Source: an uncultured Chloracidobacterium sp. | GTDB taxonomy: Bacteria > Acidobacteriota > Blastocatellia > Pyrinomonadales > Pyrinomonadaceae | NCBI GenBank assembly: GCA_937941715.1 | Contig: CALDGX010000069.1 | Coordinates: forward strand, 1-11,958 | Length of the DNA: 11,958 nucleotides | Reading direction: 5' to 3' | Shown: positions 8,034-11,958 of the stretch, in pieces | How the letters are laid out: each line of letters opens with the position of its first letter | Position numbering within the stretch: position 1 is the first letter of the stretch | Notes under the pieces: generated by a model | The model's database searches: none | What the model saw: the letters and a program-made list of their open reading frames with translations, nothing else | What the model was told of the DNA's origin: nothing | Translations under genes and position numbers: made by a program

Positions 8034-8420
8034 ATGAAAAATTCAGCAATTAGAATTGACGATGAAAACAGGCCTCAGGCCCTGCGTGTGGAGAAGGCGG
8101 CCGAGGGCGTTTCTAACGACCTCGATAGGGTCATCCACGAGCGAATGCGCCTCGGCATTATCAGCGCGCTCGCGGCAAACGGAAGGCTCAGCTTTACCGA
8201 GCTTAAGAAATTGCTGGCGACCAGCGACGGCAACATTAGCGTCCATGCCCGCAAGCTCGAGGAGGCCGGCTATATTACCTGCGAGAAGTCATTCAAGGGC
8301 CGAGTGCCGCTGACCGAGTATGCGATCACGGCTGAGGGACGCGATGCTCTCGGCCGTTATCTCGATCATATGGAAGCCCTAATTAGATCAATGAGAGGTC
8401 ACAGCCTCGGACAGCAGTAA
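8034..8420 (+). CDS. Winged-helix transcriptional regulator (HTH_27-like)
   Basis: This is a small cytoplasmic DNA-binding protein of 128 residues. Residues about 30-100 form a MarR/PadR-like winged helix: HERMRLGIISALAANGRLSF (35-54), a second helix TELKKLLA, the recognition helix region SDGNISVHARKLEEAGYI (64-81), then a wing with FKGRVPLTEYAITAEGR (87-103). This layout matches the single-domain winged-helix family PF13601. No ligand domain is visible, so it may dimerise through the C-terminal helix (about 104-122). GTG 8019 is in frame but lies inside the palindromic repeat; ATG 8034 with a weak GAAGA upstream is preferred. The gene sits between two sets of membrane-protein genes and probably regulates one or both, possibly through the dyad at 7266-7282. 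Confidence 0.88.
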   Translation: MKNSAIRIDDENRPQALRVEKAAEGVSNDLDRVIHERMRLGIISALAANGRLSFTELKKLLATSDGNISVHARKLEEAGYITCEKSFKGRVPLTEYAITAEGRDALGRYLDHMEALIRSMRGHSLGQQ

Positions 8421-8449
8421 GATGCGAGGCCGAGTGAAGTGCGGCCCGG

Positions 8450-8722
8450 ATGATCAAACATTCGCAAATGGAAACAACTACATCAAGAATTAACGGTATC
8501 CTTTTCGCCATCTGTGGCATTGTGTTCATCCCGCCTTGTCTCTTTTTTTCCTGGTACACGGTAAGGCTGATATGGCTGAATCTCACCAGAGACGATGCTG
8601 CAGCATTCCGCAGTTACGGAATGCTGATCGGAGCGATCGCTTTTCCACTTGCCGCGATCATCTTCGGCGTTATCAGTTGGTATTTCTTAAACAAAGCTTA
8701 TAAAGGTCTCAAGAGAAAATGA
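8450..8722 (+). CDS. Small two-TM membrane protein
   Basis: This 90-residue protein is of unknown family. Hydrophobic segments at about 15-38 and 56-83 are separated by a charged loop (NLTRDDAAAFRSYG), and the tail is basic (NKAYKGLKRK), which points to a cytoplasmic C-terminus. Its stop overlaps the next start as ATGA (8719-8722), which implies translational coupling with the DUF4173-like gene and perhaps partnership with it. ATG 8450 gives the full open frame; ATG 8468 is an alternative, since neither has a convincing ribosome site. The tight overlap is the main reason to trust it as a gene. Confidence 0.75.
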   Translation: MIKHSQMETTTSRINGILFAICGIVFIPPCLFFSWYTVRLIWLNLTRDDAAAFRSYGMLIGAIAFPLAAIIFGVISWYFLNKAYKGLKRK

Positions 8723-10470
8723 ATAATCGCACCAGATCGGGCCTGGCGATCATACAAACAGCAATTATCCTCGGCATACTCGGCGATGTTCTTCTGCGGC
8801 AGGTGCCGTGGGGGTTGAACGTACTGCTTTTTAATCTCGCATTTGCTGCGGGACTCTATATTTTACTTCGCCGGCACGCACGGCAGCGACTTACGGGGCA
8901 AACATACGCCCTACTCGGCGCACAGGTGTTCTTTTCGGCGATGTTCGTCTGGCGCGACGCCATCGAACTGCGCGTCGCGGACACGTTTGCGATCATTATC
9001 ATCCTCGGGGTACTTTTCCTGCCGACCTTGAAGGTCACGGCAAAGGCCGCAGGCGTCTTTCAGTACGTGATCGGCGTGCTCTGGGCGGGTATAAATTCGG
9101 CTTTTGCGGCAGGAGCGGTTTTGGGCAGCGACGTCGGCTGGAGCGAACTCCAGATCGGCGGCTGGCGAAAGCACGCGCTGTCCGTGGTTCGGGGTGTGTT
9201 GATCGCGTCGCCGCTGGTGCTTATCTTCGGGGCACTATTTATGGCGGCTGACGCTGTGTATGACGGCTGGGTACGCGCAACGCTAAACGTTGATCTGAGC
9301 GTCGTTTTTTCGCACGGCATCATGTTCACGATCTTCGCATGGCTGACGGCAGGCTATTTTCGCGGAGCACTGTTTGCCGGCGCTTCGCCCGCACCGGCAG
9401 CGACGCTTTCGATCATGAAAAAAGAGACAGCTGAGCCGAGAGAAAGCAAAGTTGACCTTTTTCGGTCGGAAACGGGCGAAGATCCGGTCGTGCTGCCGGG
9501 CGGAAAAACGGTCGTCGAGCATATCAACACTCCGGACGATCCGCCAACGGCCGAAGAACAGTCTGAGCCGGCGGCAAAGGAGCCGAAGCGACCGGAATGG
9601 TCGTGGGCGAAGATCGACAATTCGATCGTGCCCGGCTTTACGCTTGGAGCCGTCGAGGTCGGCGTGATCCTCGGCTTGGTCAATCTGCTCTTTCTGAGCT
9701 TTGTCATTTTTCAGGTGCCTTACCTTTTTGGCGGCATGGACCTTGTTCAGAATACGCCTGACTTCAAGCTTGCCGATTATGCCCGCCGCGGATTTGGAGA
9801 GCTCGTCGCGGTCGCGGGACTCGTTTTGCCAATGCTGCTCGTGTCGCACTGGCTCCTGAAAAAAGAGAGTTCGTCGGCACAAAGACTCTTTCGCATACTT
9901 GCCGGCGTCCAGATCGTCCTGCTCTTTGTGATCATGGCGTCGGCCGTTCAGCGGCTCGTCCTCCTGACGGGAAACCTCGGCTACGGCCTGACGACGGTTC
10001 GGCTTTATCCAATGATCTTCATGACGTGGCTGGCGGTCGTATTCATCTGGTTTTCGGTTACCGTCCTTCGCAATGCACGGCAGCATTTCGCCTGGGGAGC
10101 ACTGTGGGCTGCATTCGCGATCCTCGGGGCGACGCATGTGCTAAACCCGGACAAGTTCATTGTCGATACGAATGTGGGATTGATGCGTCACGGCCGCGAA
10201 TTTGACGCGTCCTACAACTCGACACTTAGCGACGACGCCTTGCCGTCACTGATGGGCACATTCGACAACCTCTCGGAACCCGACAAACAGATCGTCATCC
10301 GCCGTATTGCCGGCCGATTCTGCGATATGCGTGCTGAAACGGGATTGCGAAGCTGGAATCTCTCGCGATGGCAAGCGGCAAAACTGCTGAATTCGGACGC
10401 GGCTCTGGTCAAAGAGCTTGAGGGCTGCAATATCGGTTCGGTTCGCTATTCCCGGCACGACGATTTCTGA
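8719..10470 (+). CDS. DUF4173-like polytopic membrane protein
   Basis: This predicted inner-membrane protein has 583 residues. Hydrophobic segments cluster in 9-50, 64-130, 158-220 and 305-475, split by a charged, probably soluble insert at about 232-300 rich in Glu, Lys and Pro. Family-like landmarks of DUF4173 (related to DUF4153) are the YARRGFGEL segment (354-362), the YGLTTVRLYPMIF stretch (422-434), and VLNPDKFIVDTNVG (474-487) just after the last helix. The C-terminal hundred residues are soluble and end around HDDF; they include LSDDALPSL (503-511). No enzymatic motif is seen, and the family has no established function known to me. The start overlaps the upstream small gene by four bases. 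Association with a winged-helix regulator suggests a regulated envelope role. Confidence 0.85.
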   Translation: MNNRTRSGLAIIQTAIILGILGDVLLRQVPWGLNVLLFNLAFAAGLYILLRRHARQRLTGQTYALLGAQVFFSAMFVWRDAIELRVADTFAIIIILGVLFLPTLKVTAKAAGVFQYVIGVLWAGINSAFAAGAVLGSDVGWSELQIGGWRKHALSVVRGVLIASPLVLIFGALFMAADAVYDGWVRATLNVDLSVVFSHGIMFTIFAWLTAGYFRGALFAGASPAPAATLSIMKKETAEPRESKVDLFRSETGEDPVVLPGGKTVVEHINTPDDPPTAEEQSEPAAKEPKRPEWSWAKIDNSIVPGFTLGAVEVGVILGLVNLLFLSFVIFQVPYLFGGMDLVQNTPDFKLADYARRGFGELVAVAGLVLPMLLVSHWLLKKESSSAQRLFRILAGVQIVLLFVIMASAVQRLVLLTGNLGYGLTTVRLYPMIFMTWLAVVFIWFSVTVLRNARQHFAWGALWAAFAILGATHVLNPDKFIVDTNVGLMRHGREFDASYNSTLSDDALPSLMGTFDNLSEPDKQIVIRRIAGRFCDMRAETGLRSWNLSRWQAAKLLNSDAALVKELEGCNIGSVRYSRHDDF

Positions 10471-10511
10471 TAGTCTGTATTCGCCCTGCAGATTACGGAG
10501 GGAGTAAGTTC

Positions 10512-11417
10512 ATGACGCAAGATCCGATGCCGAAACGCGACCTTATACGCGAGTACCTTTCGTACTGCCGCGTCGAGAAGGGGCTTGCGGCAAATTCGAT
10601 CGCGAGCTACGAGCACGACCTCGGGCGGCTGCGTGATTGGGCGGATAAGAATGACTGCGACTTGCTGACCCTGACGCGGCAGGACCTTCGCGAGTGGCTG
10701 ATCGACCTGTCGGCGGACAAACTGGCCGAGAATTCAAAACGGCGCCTTGTAAGTGCGGTTCGCGGATTTTACAAGTTCCTGATGTTTGACGGCCACGTCA
10801 AACACAATCCGGCCGATGACCTAGTCGCTCCGCAAAAGGGCGTTTACCTGCCGCGGTTTCTGAACCGTTCCGAGATCGAAACGCTGCTTGCGGCGCCAGA
10901 TACATCGACCGAGATCGGGCTTCGCGACCGTGCAATATTGGAATTAATGTACGCCTCCGGTTTGCGTGTTTCCGAGGCGGTCAACGTCAAATTGAATGAC
11001 ATCGACCTCGACGCCGGGATCCTGACGACCACCGGCAAGGGAAGCAAGACGCGTCGCGTGCCGGTCGGATCGAGCGCTGTCGAATGGGTGAAAAGTTACT
11101 TGGCGGTCCGTCGAAAAAAAGAAAACATCGAGATCGATAGCCTTTTCGTCAGCCCGGCGGGTTTGCCGGTCAATCGGCAGGTTGTCTACCTCGCCATAAC
11201 CGAATACGCTTCAAAATGCGGGCTCCAGGGCGTCTCGCCCCATACGCTGCGCCACTCGTTTGCGACACATCTCGTGCAAAACAACGCCGACATACGCTCC
11301 GTTCAGCAAATGCTCGGCCACGCTGACATTTCGACGACACAGATATACACGCACATCACAAGCGCCCAGCTTAAGCGAAACTACACACGGTTCCACCCGA
11401 GGTCGCGCTCGAAATAG
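10512..11417 (+). CDS. xerD: Tyrosine recombinase XerD
   Basis: This is a cytoplasmic site-specific recombinase that, with a XerC partner, resolves chromosome dimers at dif sites. It has 301 residues, close to the E. coli XerD length of 298. The N-terminal SAM-like core-binding domain is at about 8-95 (IREYLSYCRVEKGLAANSI). The catalytic domain has the complete set Arg152 (SGLRVSEA), Lys176 (TGKGSKTR), His244 and Arg247 (HTLRHSFATHL), His270 (LGHADISTTQ) and the nucleophile Tyr279 (IYTHI). GGAGGGAG at 10497-10504 lies seven bases before ATG and fixes the start. The sequence resembles XerD more than XerC, but the two are hard to separate without a tree. It lies 41 bases after the DUF4173-like gene and upstream of the tRNA cluster. 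No integrase-like att sites are seen around it, which favours a housekeeping role. Confidence 0.9.
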   Translation: MTQDPMPKRDLIREYLSYCRVEKGLAANSIASYEHDLGRLRDWADKNDCDLLTLTRQDLREWLIDLSADKLAENSKRRLVSAVRGFYKFLMFDGHVKHNPADDLVAPQKGVYLPRFLNRSEIETLLAAPDTSTEIGLRDRAILELMYASGLRVSEAVNVKLNDIDLDAGILTTTGKGSKTRRVPVGSSAVEWVKSYLAVRRKKENIEIDSLFVSPAGLPVNRQVVYLAITEYASKCGLQGVSPHTLRHSFATHLVQNNADIRSVQQMLGHADISTTQIYTHITSAQLKRNYTRFHPRSRSK

Positions 11418-11441
11418 CGCCAAAAACCAGCATTTCCGCGC

Positions 11442-11470
11442 TTGCATGTTGTCAAAGTCTCCGCTATCAT
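11442..11470 (+). promoter_or_regulatory. Candidate promoter of the tRNA-tuf cluster
   Basis: TATCAT (11465-11470) is a 5 of 6 match to the -10 box. TTGCAT (11442-11447) shares TTG with the -35 box at a 17-base spacing. It lies 54 bases before tRNA-Tyr and 24 bases after the xerD stop. The -35 is poor, so the call is tentative. Confidence 0.35.
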
Positions 11471-11524
11471 TGGAAATTTGCTAATTGGCTCAAATAGTCG
11501 ATTGCGTTGATAAAGAAAAGTTTT

Positions 11525-11612
11525 GCATGGGTGGTCGAGCGGTCAATGGCATCGGGCTGTAAACCCGACGGATTAATTTCCTACGTAGGTTCAAATCCTA
11601 CCCCATGCACCA
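11525..11612 (+). tRNA. tRNA-Tyr (anticodon GTA)
   Basis: The acceptor GCATGGG (11525-11531) pairs with CCCATGC (11602-11608), followed by A73 and an encoded CCA (11610-11612). The anticodon arm is TCGGG / CCCGA (11552-11556 / 11564-11568) around CTGTAAA, giving anticodon GTA at 11559-11561. The long variable arm (about 11569-11583) is typical of bacterial class II tRNA-Tyr. The T-arm has the usual GGTTCAAATCC. Length is 88 bases. Confidence 0.97.
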
Positions 11613-11691
11613 GTTATTTGATTTCAGGTCGTGGATCGTGAGCTTAAGCTTTTCGTCCAAGATCGCAGGTCTAAATGATCGAAAAAGGATT

Positions 11692-11767
11692 GCGGGAGTA
11701 GCTCAGTTGGTAGAGCGTCAGCCTTCCAAGCTGAATGTCGCGAGTTCGAACCTCGTCTCCCGCTCCA
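11692..11767 (+). tRNA. tRNA-Gly (anticodon TCC)
   Basis: GCGGGAG (11692-11698) pairs with CTCCCGC (11757-11763), followed by T73 and an encoded CCA (11765-11767). The anticodon stem TCAGC / GCTGA (11718-11722 / 11730-11734) encloses CTTCCAA with anticodon TCC at 11725-11727, which reads GGA and, through wobble, GGG. The T-loop is GTTCGAAC. Length is 76 bases. Confidence 0.97.
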
Positions 11768-11783
11768 TATGTTTTACGAATGG

Positions 11784-11858
<75 letters not shown>

Positions 11859-11903
11859 GGCTCTACTGTTTTATTTGATTACCAAAAGAGGACGACTAAA
11901 GAG

Positions 11904-11958
11904 ATGAGTAAGGAAAAATTTGACCGCAGCAAGCCGCACGTGAACATCGGGACGATCG
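11904..11958 (+). CDS. tuf: Elongation factor Tu (N-terminal fragment, cut by window end)
   Basis: The window ends 18 codons into this gene. The visible start MSKEKFDRSKPHVNIGTI is the hallmark EF-Tu beginning (the GTPase that carries aminoacyl-tRNA to the ribosome), just before the first GTP-binding loop. GAGG at 11888-11891 is a plausible ribosome site, spaced 12 bases from ATG. Its place directly after tRNA-Tyr, tRNA-Gly and tRNA-Thr matches the tufB-type operon of many bacteria, so secE and nusG may follow. Only the start is visible, so integrity cannot be judged. Confidence 0.95.
   Translation, partial: MSKEKFDRSKPHVNIGTI

Noticed and set aside
9283..10137. 284-codon open frame on the - strand
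   Set aside because: Its product is rich in Arg, Asp and His without hydrophobic or domain pattern, and it lies wholly opposite the DUF4173-like gene. It is a shadow of GC-rich coding sequence.
10512..11417. XerD as a mobile-element integrase
   Set aside because: There are no flanking direct repeats or att-like tRNA duplication, and the sequence and length match housekeeping XerD. The nearby tRNAs look intact and belong to the tuf cluster.
11416..11442. AGCGC/GCGCT inverted repeat after xerD
   Set aside because: It is five base pairs with a 17-base loop and no T-run, overlaps the xerD stop and the candidate -35, and is not convincing as a terminator.

Overview
The window is about 55-58% GC by eye and reads as ordinary bacterial chromosome. 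Every convincing gene lies on the + strand. The gene content (short-Q-loop CydAB, an EttA-type ABC-F protein, a DUF4173-like membrane protein with a small winged-helix regulator, a tRNA-tuf cluster) and the protein style suggest Acidobacteriota, perhaps Blastocatellia. That placement is inference, because no rRNA or complete marker gene is present.

Layout. (1) Positions 1-78 hold the 3' end of an upstream gene. (2) Positions 112-4641 hold ettA (energy-dependent translational throttle ATPase), a putative secreted or lipoprotein with a repeat-type calcium-site motif, and a GT39-like polytopic membrane protein with a TPR-like tail; the last two genes overlap. (3) Positions 4807-7195 hold cydA-cydB, a cytochrome bd-type quinol oxidase with a short Q-loop, closed by a strong intrinsic terminator at 7223-7252. 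(4) Positions 7266-10470 hold a possible four-gene envelope module: a six-TM protein of unknown function with a near-leaderless promoter and a dyad operator, a 68-nt palindromic repeat, a winged-helix regulator, a two-TM small protein, and a DUF4173-like protein coupled by an ATGA overlap. (5) Positions 10512-11417 hold a XerD-type tyrosine recombinase. (6) Positions 11525-11958 hold tRNA-Tyr(GTA), tRNA-Gly(TCC), tRNA-Thr(GGT) and the start of tuf, a classical conserved translation cluster.

How the genes work together. CydAB oxidises quinol and reduces oxygen at the membrane. EttA gates the first steps of translation elongation according to energy state, and the tRNA-tuf cluster supplies elongation. 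XerD acts in chromosome dimer resolution with a partner recombinase. The least understood part is the 7.3-10.5 kb module, where a local regulator probably controls one or more unknown membrane proteins. I see no CRISPR array, insertion sequence, prophage or toxin system. The most novel candidate is this small regulated membrane module, not a dramatic new system.
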